Positions 49,179-57,378 of a stretch of 64,000 nt of DNA are shown here, piece by piece; the first letter of the stretch is position 1, and every line of letters starts with the position of its first letter. The notes beneath the pieces are model-generated. The model worked only from the letters and a program-made list of their open reading frames with translations, was not told where the DNA came from and made no database searches. The translations under genes were made by a program, and so were the position numbers. Source of the DNA: Brevibacterium paucivorans (GTDB taxonomy: Bacteria; Actinomycetota; Actinomycetes; Actinomycetales; Brevibacteriaceae). The stretch spans positions 1,178,001 through 1,242,000 of the forward strand of contig NZ_JAFBCP010000001.1 of the NCBI RefSeq assembly GCF_016907735.1, read 5' to 3'.

Positions 49179-50306
49179 ATGCATGAACAGGATCGCCAGC
49201 ACCGCTTGGCGGATGCGTTGTTAAGCGGCCCACGCGGTCGGCGGCTGTTACTGGAATACGCGCTCGCCTCGGAACGGATCGAGGGCAAGGATGAGCGAGA
49301 CGATTCACTCAGCTTGGCGGTGTTCATCGCGTCCTATCACCTCGATTTGCGCAGTGGATCGACTTCAGGCGCGCTGATGGGTCCAGGTGCCGAGGAGATA
49401 AGAAAAACGGTGGTGACGCCGGAGGAGACTGCCGCACGTTTAGAGGGCGTGGTTTTGGCAGAGGTGACGCCGAGGTCTTTGCTGTCGAGCCTGTTGCCGG
49501 CGGTGGAGATGGCGGCATATTGGCAGGAGCCCCAAGGTGACGATGTTCTGGCTGCGACCGACCCCATGCGGGCCGGACTGCGCCGGGTCGCCGAACACCT
49601 TGCAGCTTCGACGCACACAGACTGGTGGACCACTCCAGTGGAGGAGTCCTCACAATGCACTGTGCAGTGGGACGGTGAACTTCGCAGGGTTCCGGCAGAC
49701 CCGTTGCGCGTGTTGCGCAAAGCGCGGGCAAAAGACGGAGACGAGGAGAAGTTGGCTGCCCGCGAGCGCCCCACGGATCCAACAGCATCGTGGAGCGGGA
49801 TTTGGTGGTCTACGCCTCCACGGGAACTCCCGTCGTCGACTCGGGAGATGTTCGATACGAGCCCGGTGGGATTGTGGCTGGTAGAGGACAGTATGGGGTG
49901 GGAGACCGCAGAAACCCTACGGCTGGAAGTTCCTGAGGGACTCCGCGTGTATGAGATCGATTCGGCAGAGGCGTGGGCTGAACTGTGCAGGCGGTTCCCG
50001 TTTGAGCAAACGGCACAAAAGCGTCATGACTGGTATCTGACCACCGGGCGAACCGGAAAGTGGGTGGTCCCAGACTGGTCAAAGGTCGCTGAGCATTACG
50101 ATGCAGTACACCTCCAGGTCGCTGCGTACCTTGCGGTTGCGGGGACAGCGATCCCTGTTGATGCTGACACAGCGACAGTGATCGCTGGGTGGGGGCCAGA
50201 CGAAACCTATTGGTTCACGCCGCGTGTCAACCACCTCGGCACCCCTACCGAGTGGATCCTTACAGAAGACAGTGCCGACTACCTTTGGGAGCGCCGGTCC
50301 ACCTAG
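49179..50306 (+). CDS. Hypothetical protein, 375 residues
   Basis: I do not recognise this family. The sequence is soluble-looking, acidic and Trp-rich, without signal peptide or membrane segments. It begins MHEQDRQHRLADALLSGPRGR and ends in WERRST. Motifs of note are TDWWTTPVEES, SGIWWSTPPRELPSSTR and AVHLQVAAYLAVAGTAIPV. It lies between the truncated and intact copies of the His-rich membrane protein gene, so it may have been part of the rearrangement. Its codon use looks like that of the neighbours. Confidence 0.75.
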   Translation: MHEQDRQHRLADALLSGPRGRRLLLEYALASERIEGKDERDDSLSLAVFIASYHLDLRSGSTSGALMGPGAEEIRKTVVTPEETAARLEGVVLAEVTPRSLLSSLLPAVEMAAYWQEPQGDDVLAATDPMRAGLRRVAEHLAASTHTDWWTTPVEESSQCTVQWDGELRRVPADPLRVLRKARAKDGDEEKLAARERPTDPTASWSGIWWSTPPRELPSSTREMFDTSPVGLWLVEDSMGWETAETLRLEVPEGLRVYEIDSAEAWAELCRRFPFEQTAQKRHDWYLTTGRTGKWVVPDWSKVAEHYDAVHLQVAAYLAVAGTAIPVDADTATVIAGWGPDETYWFTPRVNHLGTPTEWILTEDSADYLWERRST

Positions 50307-50411
50307 CGGCCACCTCGGCCCTATTGGTGCCGTATGCGTAACGCAGTTCGCGCTCGCGTGTGACTAATTGCCCGTCAGGGTCTCAGTTTGGTGGGGAACT
50401 GTGCGAGAGTT

Positions 50412-50420
50412 CATACTTGT
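50412..50420 (+). promoter_or_regulatory. Probable leaderless promoter of the His-rich membrane protein
   Basis: CATACTTGT ends 3 nt before ATG 50424, with no ribosome binding site. The -10-like CATACT is 6 nt from the ATG and a TTGGTG lies 18 nt further upstream. The same block precedes the gene at 49179. Confidence 0.45.
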
Positions 50421-50423
50421 CCC

Positions 50424-51065
50424 ATGCAAAAACAGGCTCGAGTGTTCCGCTTGGTGCGGGGTGTAATCGCCGCTGTTTTTGCTACGTTTATTGCGCTGTT
50501 TGCCCACGTGGTGGGTGGCGCCGAGGTGCCTGGATGGTTGGGTATTGTCGCTCCGCTCATTCTGTCGATCTTCGTGTGTACTGTGGTGGCGGGCCGGATG
50601 TTGCCGTTGTTGCGACTGTCCGTGTCCGTTATCGCGAGTCAAGTGTTGTTCCACTGCCTGTTCATGTTGGGCACGCCAAGCTCAACTTCTTCGGGTCCCA
50701 CGAACATGGCGATGGGTCACCATCATCACGGGCATGGAGCAATGTCCATGCCAGAATCCATGTCTGGAGTCGCGGACCATGCAGCGCACATGCACGCTGG
50801 TCCGAGCATGTGGATCGCCCACTTAGCGGGTGCGGCGTTTACGATTCTTTTTCTTCACAAGGGTGAGCAGATCCTGATCCACCTGTGGACGCTGGCCATT
50901 CGGCTCGCGCGCAAAGTGGGGCTTGGACTTCCGTCACCTTTCCGGCCGCTCATTCCGCTGTTTAGCGCGCGGATTCGGCCTCCTGAGACACGGCACCTCG
51001 CGCCGGTTTCGCAAATCTCCATTTCTCTTCTGTGGTGGCGTGGACCACCCATGGGTGTGCGCTAG
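50424..51065 (+). CDS. His/Met-rich membrane protein of the copper module
   Basis: A 213-residue membrane protein. It begins MQKQARVFRLVRGVIAAVFA and has four or five hydrophobic segments. Between segments 3 and 4 lies a His/Met-rich loop (MAMGHHHHGHGAMSMPES, then HAAHMHAGPSM), a composition typical of copper handling. It sits directly upstream of YcnI and CopC-CopD, so copper or other soft-metal binding is inferred. The family is unnamed as far as I can tell. The start is ATG 50424; the open frame further upstream covers the promoter. Confidence 0.7.
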   Translation: MQKQARVFRLVRGVIAAVFATFIALFAHVVGGAEVPGWLGIVAPLILSIFVCTVVAGRMLPLLRLSVSVIASQVLFHCLFMLGTPSSTSSGPTNMAMGHHHHGHGAMSMPESMSGVADHAAHMHAGPSMWIAHLAGAAFTILFLHKGEQILIHLWTLAIRLARKVGLGLPSPFRPLIPLFSARIRPPETRHLAPVSQISISLLWWRGPPMGVR

Positions 51066-51072
51066 CAAGAAC

Positions 51073-51088
51073 CACCTCACCCGAGGTG
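51073..51088. repeat. Short palindrome downstream of the His-rich protein gene
   Basis: CACCTC and GAGGTG arms around ACCC, 8 bp past the stop codon. It may be a weak terminator or operator; it overlaps one CCGAGGTG octamer. The rest of 51066-51300 holds nothing clear. Confidence 0.4.
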
Positions 51089-51300
51089 CGCTAGATACTT
51101 ATCCCTCGCTGGAGACAAGACCTCCTGCGAGATGTGTGTGATTCATCCCGAGGACGCTGCCCGCACCGGGACTCGTTTGCGTGCGACGGTTCGTGCGCAG
51201 AAAGTTCGTATGCACGCGTTGTGCGTGTGCTTCTGCGTCGTCGATTTCCACCTCGGGATCCACAGCAAACCCATCACGAATTTCAGAAAGATCAAGAAAC

Positions 51301-52086
51301 ATGCACAAGAAAACTCTTAATAAAAAGTCACTGTTGTCCCGCACTTTAGGTGTCACTGCTGCGGCCGCGGCTCTATCCATCGCGGGTGCTATGCCTGCAA
51401 GTGCTCATGTGACTGTGAAAACTGACAATGCCGCTGCCGGTTCGTACACGGTCTTGCAGGTGAGCGTGCCACACGGGTGCGACGGTTCCGCAACCACGAA
51501 GGTCTCTATCAAAATTCCAGAGGGCATCAACATGGTGACCCCAACGCGCAATGGTTTCTACTCGGTAGAGAAGGTGATGAAGGATCTTCCTGAGCCAATC
51601 ACCGATGGACACGGAAACAAGATCACCCAGCGTGTGGACGAGGTCGTGTACACGGCTAAGACGCCATTGCCAGCAGACCAGCGTGACGTTTTTGAGCTGT
51701 CGACCAAGTTGCCCGAGGACGCAGCCGGTAAAACCCTGTACTTCCCGACAGTGCAGAAGTGTGAAAAGGGAGAAACCGCTTGGGTGCAGATACCGGCTGA
51801 AGGGCAAGACCCGCACGAGCTTGAAAACCCGTCACCGGAACTTGAAGTGACTGAAGCCGTTGAAGATGGTCACGGACATGCACACGGTGCTCATGGGCAC
51901 AACCACGCTGACGGCCACGACCACGGACATGAGCATGGCTCTGATGAGAAGTGGGTAGACGCTCAGCCAGCGAGCCAGAGTGGGGAAGGAAACAATACGC
52001 CTCTAGTGGTGACCTCGCTCATCGTGGGCATCCTAGGTTTGGCAACCGGCGTCTGGGCGCTTCTGCGGGGCCGTAAGAAAGCATGA
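51301..52086 (+). CDS. YcnI-like DUF1775 copper-binding membrane protein
   Basis: A 261-residue secreted, membrane-anchored protein. After the signal peptide the mature chain starts at the His of ASAHVTV, the copper-binding position known for YcnI. The DUF1775 domain (about 37-180) contains SVPHGCDGSATTKVSI and KTPLPADQRDVFEL, two cysteines likely forming a disulfide. A His-rich linker (GHGHAHGAHGHNHADGHDHG) leads to a C-terminal membrane helix. The start is ATG 51301, without a strong ribosome binding site. It overlaps the copCD gene by 4 bp. Confidence 0.9.
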   Translation: MHKKTLNKKSLLSRTLGVTAAAAALSIAGAMPASAHVTVKTDNAAAGSYTVLQVSVPHGCDGSATTKVSIKIPEGINMVTPTRNGFYSVEKVMKDLPEPITDGHGNKITQRVDEVVYTAKTPLPADQRDVFELSTKLPEDAAGKTLYFPTVQKCEKGETAWVQIPAEGQDPHELENPSPELEVTEAVEDGHGHAHGAHGHNHADGHDHGHEHGSDEKWVDAQPASQSGEGNNTPLVVTSLIVGILGLATGVWALLRGRKKA

Positions 52087-53882
52087 TGAGAACCGTCGCT
52101 GGAAAACAGATGTCTCGCGTGGAAGTGCGGCTTTCAGTGTCGCGGGCGCTGGCTGTGGTGTTACTCGGCACGCTTTTTATGTGGCTGGGAGCGGCGCCAA
52201 GCTTTGCTCACGCACAGTTGTTGTCCACGGATCCAGCCGATGGTTCCAGCTTGGAGGCTGCTCCATCGCAGGTTCGCTTGACGTTCAACGAGCCCGTACA
52301 GGCAGTTGAAGGTGCGACGCGTTTGTTTTCCAGCGACGGTAACTCCACAGTCATGACGGCTCACGCCGTTGACTCCACGGTCACCGTTGACTTGCCTGAG
52401 GACTTGCCGGACGGTGGGTACTCGCTGACCTATCGCATCATTTCTGCTGATGGGCACCCAGTGGGTGGATCGGTGACCTTCGAGGTGGGGCACGGTGAGC
52501 ACCCGAGTCCCCACCCTTCTGGTGGTGATCCCAATGACAGCGTCAACACTGTGGTTGCTTCACTCTTAACTGGAGTGCACTATCTTGGCCTGCTCGTGCT
52601 TGCTGGGCTTGTGTTTTTCGAGGTCCTCATTGCTCGAGTCCATGTTCCGCCGGTGACTAAGGTGCTTCGCTACGCCTACGGTTGCGCGTTAGCTTCCGCG
52701 GCTCTCCTGTTGCCCGTGTCAGGCGCCAATGTTGCCGGAACTGATCTTGTGAACACCGCGCTGGGAGCGGACACCCCGTTGTTCCTTCCCCTGGATCGTT
52801 GGGTGCCATTTGTTCCTGTGCAGCAGTGGGTGTCTACCGGAGTGGTGTTTGTCGCTGGGTTGGGAGCGGTAGTCTTCACCGCACTCTCTGCTGTGCGTTC
52901 GAGTAACGTCATCTGGCGAGTTTTCGCGCTGATCTGCGCGGTGGGGGCACTCATGACGCCTGTTCTTACCGGTCACAGTCAGACTCAGAAACCTCTGTGG
53001 GCGATGATGACTTCGGATGTCGCTCACCTCGTAGCGGGAGCAGTGTGGTGTGGCGGTCTCGTGGGGCTCGTGTTCATGATGACTCGTACGCAACTGGGGG
53101 CTCGGAACCAACCCGGTGCCACCTCGGCGGGGGAACCCAAAGTTTCGCCCACCGTGCCGGCAACGTGCACACCGGAATTTACGGCCGAGGTGGTGCGCAG
53201 GTTTTCGGGGTGGGCGCTCGCCTGTGTTGTGGGCGTTGCTCTGACTGGTGTGGTCATGGTTTTGCTTATCGCTGACGACCTGGTTGCGCTGGTGTCTTCG
53301 AGTTATGGCCGACTTTTGGTGCTTAAGTTGGGGCTCGTGGCTGTTGTCGTGCTGTTGGCAGGCTGGAATCGTTTTCGGCTTTTGCCTCGCGTCATCAAGG
53401 AGCCTACGGTTCCGTTGCGCTGGAGTGCGTTGCGGCGTGTAGTTGCTTTGGAAGCCGCCGTGCTGGTTGCGGTGCTGTTAGTTACCGGGTTCCTGAGTAA
53501 TGCAAACCCCTTTGTCGACAGTGGTTCGAAAGCAGGTTCGGCGGGTGGTTCTGAGGTTTCTCAGGAGGCACGTTTTGAGGCGGAATCACAGGGGTTGCGG
53601 ATTGCCGGCGACGTGAAACCTGCAGCTGTTGGAACGAACACCATGACGTTCATATTGGAGTATGAGGGAAAGCCGATTACCAGCGACGATGTCACCGTGA
53701 CGCTACGACTACCTGAACAGAACCTCGGCCCGCTAAACGAAGAAGCCCACTGGGACCCGGACGCGGGTCATTATGAAGCTAGTATGCAGGTTCCCGCATC
53801 CGGGAAGTGGAGTTTGCAGGTCGCGGCTCGAGTTGATTCATACACGGAGCCGATTGTTGTGGTGCCCTTCGAGGTTCGGTAG
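52083..53882 (+). CDS. CopC-CopD fusion copper protein
   Basis: A 599-residue fusion. Signal peptide ending SFAHA, CopC domain (AQLLSTDPADGSSLEAAPSQ, LTFNEPVQ, RIISADGHPVGGSVTFEV) with the N-terminal and HPVGG histidines as likely Cu(II) ligands, then a CopD membrane domain with eight or so helices (GVHYLGLLVLAGLVFFEVL, PVLTGHSQT, SDVAHLVAGAVWCGGL). A C-terminal soluble beta domain of about 120 residues resembles YtkA-type domains. It is translationally coupled to ycnI. Copper import or handling at the membrane is the family role. Confidence 0.9.
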   Translation: MMRTVAGKQMSRVEVRLSVSRALAVVLLGTLFMWLGAAPSFAHAQLLSTDPADGSSLEAAPSQVRLTFNEPVQAVEGATRLFSSDGNSTVMTAHAVDSTVTVDLPEDLPDGGYSLTYRIISADGHPVGGSVTFEVGHGEHPSPHPSGGDPNDSVNTVVASLLTGVHYLGLLVLAGLVFFEVLIARVHVPPVTKVLRYAYGCALASAALLLPVSGANVAGTDLVNTALGADTPLFLPLDRWVPFVPVQQWVSTGVVFVAGLGAVVFTALSAVRSSNVIWRVFALICAVGALMTPVLTGHSQTQKPLWAMMTSDVAHLVAGAVWCGGLVGLVFMMTRTQLGARNQPGATSAGEPKVSPTVPATCTPEFTAEVVRRFSGWALACVVGVALTGVVMVLLIADDLVALVSSSYGRLLVLKLGLVAVVVLLAGWNRFRLLPRVIKEPTVPLRWSALRRVVALEAAVLVAVLLVTGFLSNANPFVDSGSKAGSAGGSEVSQEARFEAESQGLRIAGDVKPAAVGTNTMTFILEYEGKPITSDDVTVTLRLPEQNLGPLNEEAHWDPDAGHYEASMQVPASGKWSLQVAARVDSYTEPIVVVPFEVR

Positions 53883-53906
53883 TGGCGGGTCTGGTGTCCG
53901 CCGAGC

Positions 53907-54296
53907 TTAGCGAAGCAACGGGAGCGTGAGTGGGTAGCGGTACATTTCGTGGCGGGAAGCAGCCATCGCTGCCAAGATTGGGATCACGATGCTGACGATG
54001 TAGACGATCGCCCAGATGATGAAAGACACGGGCAACAAAATGACAGTGAAGGCGAGGACAGTGGCGGCCGCTGAGGCGAGCGCCAGGGTCACTGCAAAAT
54101 TGAAGGATCCTGCGGCCGCATTGCGCACGAAGTCGCTTTTGTCTTTGTAGATGAACCACACGATGAGCGGTCCCACGAAGGAGAGCATTCCCACACTCAC
54201 CACCGAGGAGATGATGAGTGAAAGGTGGGACAAGATTGCCCAGGTACGTTCGGTCGACGGGTCGGTGGTCTGGTGAGTGCTGTATGTCTCGTTCAT
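53907..54296 (-). CDS. DUF4870 family membrane protein
   Basis: A 129-residue protein with three membrane segments, the Tic20/DUF4870 pattern. Motifs: ERTWAILSHLSLIIS, VGPLIVWFIYKDKSDFVRNAAAGSFNF. Function unknown. It is convergent with copCD. Confidence 0.85.
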   Translation of the reverse strand: MNETYSTHQTTDPSTERTWAILSHLSLIISSVVSVGMLSFVGPLIVWFIYKDKSDFVRNAAAGSFNFAVTLALASAAATVLAFTVILLPVSFIIWAIVYIVSIVIPILAAMAASRHEMYRYPLTLPLLR

Positions 54297-54422
54297 GTCT
54301 TCTATTCTTCCGTGCGCGGCTGGGTGTGACTATGCGGTTTTCCTCCAAGTTCTAGCGGATGCAACCCGGAAAAGACGTGCCTGCGGTATCTTTGGGCGCA
54401 ATACACGCTGGAGGAAAACGAC

Positions 54423-54905
54423 ATGCCCACCACTGCGAAGCCCTTTTCCGCGCTCACTGATCAGATCCAGCGCCAACTCGAATCGATCGTCGAAATGGCC
54501 GTTCAAGTCGACCGATCAGGTGTGACTCATGTTCCCCTTCGTAGTCACTGGACCGTTGCGGGGCTTCTGAACCATCAGCGGTACGTCATTCGCTTTTGGA
54601 TCGCGAATGTTGTGGTCGGAGCTGATCTTCCGGTCCCGTGGACCGATGACTCGCCACATAAAGACTGGAATGCCGACCCTGAGGTCGCACTCGAGACCTT
54701 CGTCAATGCCCTTCAACAGGAGTGGAAGGATGCCTTGTCTTTGCTTGCCGCGTACCCACCGGGAGAGCTTGCGTCCCAAGCTGACGATGACGGCAACCGC
54801 CCCACGGTCGACTGGGTGTTATCCCATCTACTAGCCGAAGTAGCCCGGCACGCCGGCCACATGGACGCCGTTTGCGAGATACTTAAACTTTCACCCGCCG
54901 AATAA
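54423..54905 (+). CDS. DinB/DUF664 family protein
   Basis: A 160-residue four-helix bundle of the DinB superfamily, often a mycothiol-dependent transferase in Actinobacteria. The three putative metal histidines are seen in WTVAGLLNHQRYV and LLAEVARHAGHMD. GGAGG precedes ATG. It is a single gene. The substrate is unknown. Confidence 0.82.
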   Translation: MPTTAKPFSALTDQIQRQLESIVEMAVQVDRSGVTHVPLRSHWTVAGLLNHQRYVIRFWIANVVVGADLPVPWTDDSPHKDWNADPEVALETFVNALQQEWKDALSLLAAYPPGELASQADDDGNRPTVDWVLSHLLAEVARHAGHMDAVCEILKLSPAE

Positions 54906-55007
54906 AATCCAAAAGTTGGTGAAGGGCACAGTGTCTCAGCACCGACATGGATCGGCGGATTTCCTGAACATGAAACGACATGCTTGTCTTCCAGCCCGCC
55001 TGCTGTT

Positions 55008-55619
55008 TCAGCTCTTAGGCGACCCGGGTTCCACAATCAGCGCGAGTCCTGAAGCGAGGTCTTCTAACAGCTGCATCGCTGAGTCCACAGGAGCGTTGAG
55101 GTAGTCGATCGTCAGGCCGTTGACCAGTGCAGTGACAAGACGAGCTCCTTGCTCAGGCGACAGCCCGCGGGCCAGCTTTCCAAAACGTTGCGCTGCTTCG
55201 AGACCTTCAGATACGCGCGCTCGAAAGCTCGTCACCTCAGCGTCATATAGGTCAGCCAGCCATTCGCGTGTCGAGGCGGCAGCCCCCACAATGACCCACA
55301 CAGCGGAATCCTCGCGTTGGACGGGTCCAATCGGCAAAAGCTCGGCCAAGCGACCGTGGATAACCGCGTGAAAATCCGTCGCATCCGTTTGCGTGAGGGC
55401 CCGCGACTCCTGGCGCTGCAACGACCTGACAATAGCTTTCGCGATGATGTCGTCCCGTGTACCCATCTGGTATTGGACGGTCCCAGGGGCCACGCCCGCT
55501 TCCGCGGCGACATTGCGCACGCTCAGGGCATCGAGGCCCTGGCTGACCATCACGCGAATGGCGGCATCAGCGACCACTGCGGCGGTGCCGGTGATGAGTG
55601 TATTGCGATCGACGGACAT
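55008..55619 (-). CDS. TetR family repressor
   Basis: A 203-residue regulator with N-terminal HTH (ALSVRNVAAEAGVAPGTVQYQMGTRDDIIAKAI) and a variable ligand domain. Start ATG 55619 has GGAG 4 nt upstream; the open frame extends to 55658 without reason. It is divergent from the GAP-family gene across a spacer with two palindromes and most likely controls it and itself. Confidence 0.88.
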   Translation of the reverse strand: MSVDRNTLITGTAAVVADAAIRVMVSQGLDALSVRNVAAEAGVAPGTVQYQMGTRDDIIAKAIVRSLQRQESRALTQTDATDFHAVIHGRLAELLPIGPVQREDSAVWVIVGAAASTREWLADLYDAEVTSFRARVSEGLEAAQRFGKLARGLSPEQGARLVTALVNGLTIDYLNAPVDSAMQLLEDLASGLALIVEPGSPKS

Positions 55620-55692
55620 GGGGCTCCAATCTTCCGTGGCTCCGGTGCGGTGAGTCACTCATGAGCGTAGTTGCACTCGCTTTTGGCGTCTT

Positions 55693-55704
55693 ATACGATC
55701 GTAT
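55693..55704. promoter_or_regulatory. Palindromic operator 1 for the TetR protein
   Basis: Perfect 12-bp palindrome ATACGATCGTAT, 73 bp upstream of the TetR start. Its centre is 24 bp from the second palindrome, so dimers would bind on the same helix face region. Confidence 0.7.
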
Positions 55705-55716
55705 CAATTCGTGTTC

Positions 55717-55728
55717 ATACGAACGTAT
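55717..55728. promoter_or_regulatory. Palindromic operator 2 for the TetR protein
   Basis: ATACGAACGTAT: arms ATACG/CGTAT identical to operator 1, with only the two central bases differing. It lies 73 bp before the GAP-family start, a mirror of operator 1 relative to the two genes. Confidence 0.7.
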
Positions 55729-55801
55729 TAAAACGAGGTCAAAGCCTTCCTTGAAGCTGAGGCCAACCCCTCGCGTGAACATCCGATTATTGGAGAATGC
55801 C

Positions 55802-56512
55802 ATGACAGACTTCCTTCCTCTTGCCGGCCTTGCACTCGTAGATAGTTTGAGCGCAGGTACCCTTGTCATTCCGATCGCCCTGATTTTTATGTGGCGACGA
55901 GTCCGGGTGGGCCTGTTGGGCACCTACCTCGCGACGATCGCCACGGCCTACTTCGGCCTCGGGGTTGCGTTGCTACTGGGGTTCGATGCGGCAGTTAGAC
56001 GGTTTTCTGGAGTGAGCGAAACTGACTGGTTCCGGTGGGTGACGCTTGTTCTTGGCGCGGGACTTTTCGTCTTCGGCGTGTTCTCGCCAAACCCCAAAAA
56101 GCACACGGCCACGCAGTCCGCCGGCGCCGAGGTGCCGGAGGGTCGGGCTTCTCGCCTCGCCAAGAGTGCGTCGCTGAGTGTGACCGGCATGGCGGGGCTG
56201 GCGCTGGGTGCTGCAGTCGTCGAGGCGGCGACGATGTTGCCCTACTTAGGCGCGATGGGGATTATCCAGTCTATGTCCTTTGGATTTAGTGGCAAGGTCG
56301 CGCTTATTGCGGGTTATTGCCTCATTATGATCCTGCCGGCGATTCTCGTGGCTGTCATTGCCGGTGCCGCGGGACCAGCCATTTTTCCGCGGTTGGAGCG
56401 CGCAATGCGACGGTTGGAATATGAAGCGAAGGTGACGTTGCTGTGGATCGCGGCAATTGTGGGAGGCTACATGGCGATGTCGAGCGCAGTAAGGCTCGGA
56501 CTGATCGGTTGA
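55802..56512 (+). CDS. GAP family (SfLAP-like) membrane protein
   Basis: A 236-residue protein with six membrane segments, matching the GAP/Sap family named after sulfolipid-1-addressing protein of mycobacteria. The opening LPLAGLALVDSLSAGTLVIPIALIFM is characteristic. Members act in transport of glycolipids or small molecules. The true start is ATG 55802 with GGAG upstream; the open frame to 55598 covers the operators. It is probably repressed by the divergent TetR protein. Confidence 0.8.
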   Translation: MTDFLPLAGLALVDSLSAGTLVIPIALIFMWRRVRVGLLGTYLATIATAYFGLGVALLLGFDAAVRRFSGVSETDWFRWVTLVLGAGLFVFGVFSPNPKKHTATQSAGAEVPEGRASRLAKSASLSVTGMAGLALGAAVVEAATMLPYLGAMGIIQSMSFGFSGKVALIAGYCLIMILPAILVAVIAGAAGPAIFPRLERAMRRLEYEAKVTLLWIAAIVGGYMAMSSAVRLGLIG

Positions 56513-56576
56513 GTGTCAGGTTCAGCTTTGAGCGGTGTCGTTGACAGCAGAGCTCTGAGCAAAGGAATCCGACACA

Positions 56577-56678
56577 ATGAGACTGGGCTACGAGGTGTTT
56601 CATCCTGATGTGAACACAGTCGTTCGTTTCTGGTGCGATGTACTGGAGTTTGAACTGGTCCCTCGCTCAAAGGTTTAG
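56577..56678 (+). pseudogene. Remnant of a VOC/glyoxalase-like gene
   Basis: A 33-codon frame with AAAGGA upstream reads MRLGYEVFHPDVNTVVRFWC then DVLEFELVPRSKV. The pattern of a first strand, helix with RFWCDVLEFEL and second strand matches the N-terminus of VOC-fold proteins, but TAG ends it at 56676. I see no continuation downstream, so it is a truncated gene. Confidence 0.6.
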
Positions 56679-56722
56679 TTGGCGAGTGGAGAAACTCTGT
56701 GACGATTTCTGTACCTGTGGCT

Positions 56723-56983
56723 CTAGGCGCTGAGGCTACGGGTTAGTGCTTCCCTCGTGTATTCACTTGTAGACATACCACGGCGCTTCGCTTCGCTCTC
56801 AACGAGCTTCCAGAGGCGTGCTGGTACCCGCACGCTATGTACTTCCATGGGGTCAGTTCGCACCCAGGTCGGTGTTTCTTTGGTCAACGTTGAGTTGGGG
56901 AATCCTGCTTCGGCCTCGTCTGCCCAGCGTTCCACGTCAGCGTCGGTAAATGCGACGCCGTTGACATCAGTGTATTTCGTCAT
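56723..56983 (-). CDS. Antitoxin of a type II toxin-antitoxin pair (RHH-like)
   Basis: An 86-residue protein whose C-terminal part (VRVPARLWKLVESEAKRRGMSTSEYTREAL) has the strand-helix-helix pattern of ribbon-helix-helix DNA-binding proteins. The acidic N-terminal part (TDADVERWADEAEAGFPNS) would contact the toxin. Its start overlaps the toxin stop by 4 bp. Toxin-first order resembles brnTA-type modules. Confidence 0.7.
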   Translation of the reverse strand: MTKYTDVNGVAFTDADVERWADEAEAGFPNSTLTKETPTWVRTDPMEVHSVRVPARLWKLVESEAKRRGMSTSEYTREALTRSLSA

Positions 56984-57243
56984 CGTGCGTTCCTCATTTC
57001 TTGCTCGAAGCCCTTTGTGAGGTAGTTCGCGTGAATGACGAACACCCCGCCGGGGACATGGATTACTACTAATTCGACGCTACGGCCAACGTGATCGAAA
57101 CCGATCACACCCCAGCGTTGCGGTTCCGTGTTGGCATCACGGCGCCTGATTCGCGCGAAATCCATACCCGTTTCGATCGCCGTGACGATCTGCTCTTCTG
57201 TCAGTCCATGTTTAAAGGACCGTGGGTGGATGCCTATTCGCAC
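56980..57243 (-). CDS. Putative toxin of a type II pair (BrnT-like)
   Basis: An 87-residue protein beginning at GTG 57243: MRIGIHPRSFKHGLTEEQIV, then an Arg-rich segment (ARIRRRDANTEPQRWGVIGFD) and a beta-rich end (VELVVIHVPGGVFVIHAN). Size, basic strand-rich composition and coupling to an RHH gene suggest a BrnT/RelE-type endoribonuclease, but I cannot name the family for certain. The promoter suggests leaderless translation. Confidence 0.6.
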   Translation of the reverse strand: MRIGIHPRSFKHGLTEEQIVTAIETGMDFARIRRRDANTEPQRWGVIGFDHVGRSVELVVIHVPGGVFVIHANYLTKGFEQEMRNAR

Positions 57244-57249
57244 ACTTAC

Positions 57250-57279
57250 AGTTTACAGAACGTAATACGCACAGTAAAC
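57250..57279 (-). promoter_or_regulatory. Promoter/operator of the toxin-antitoxin pair
   Basis: On the minus strand TTTACT and TAAACT are 17 bp apart, and the -10 ends 6 nt before the GTG start, so the mRNA would begin at the start codon. The hexamers sit in an inverted repeat GTTTAC-N17-GTAAAC, a fitting autoregulatory operator. Confidence 0.6.
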
Positions 57280-57378
57280 ACCACTAGTGACTAGCTAATC
57301 TCTTCTTTCAATATCTTTAGAGAGGACTTTCCTAGGTTAAAAGCTTTAGCGCACTGTCCTTTGCGAGCCTCGTGCCAA

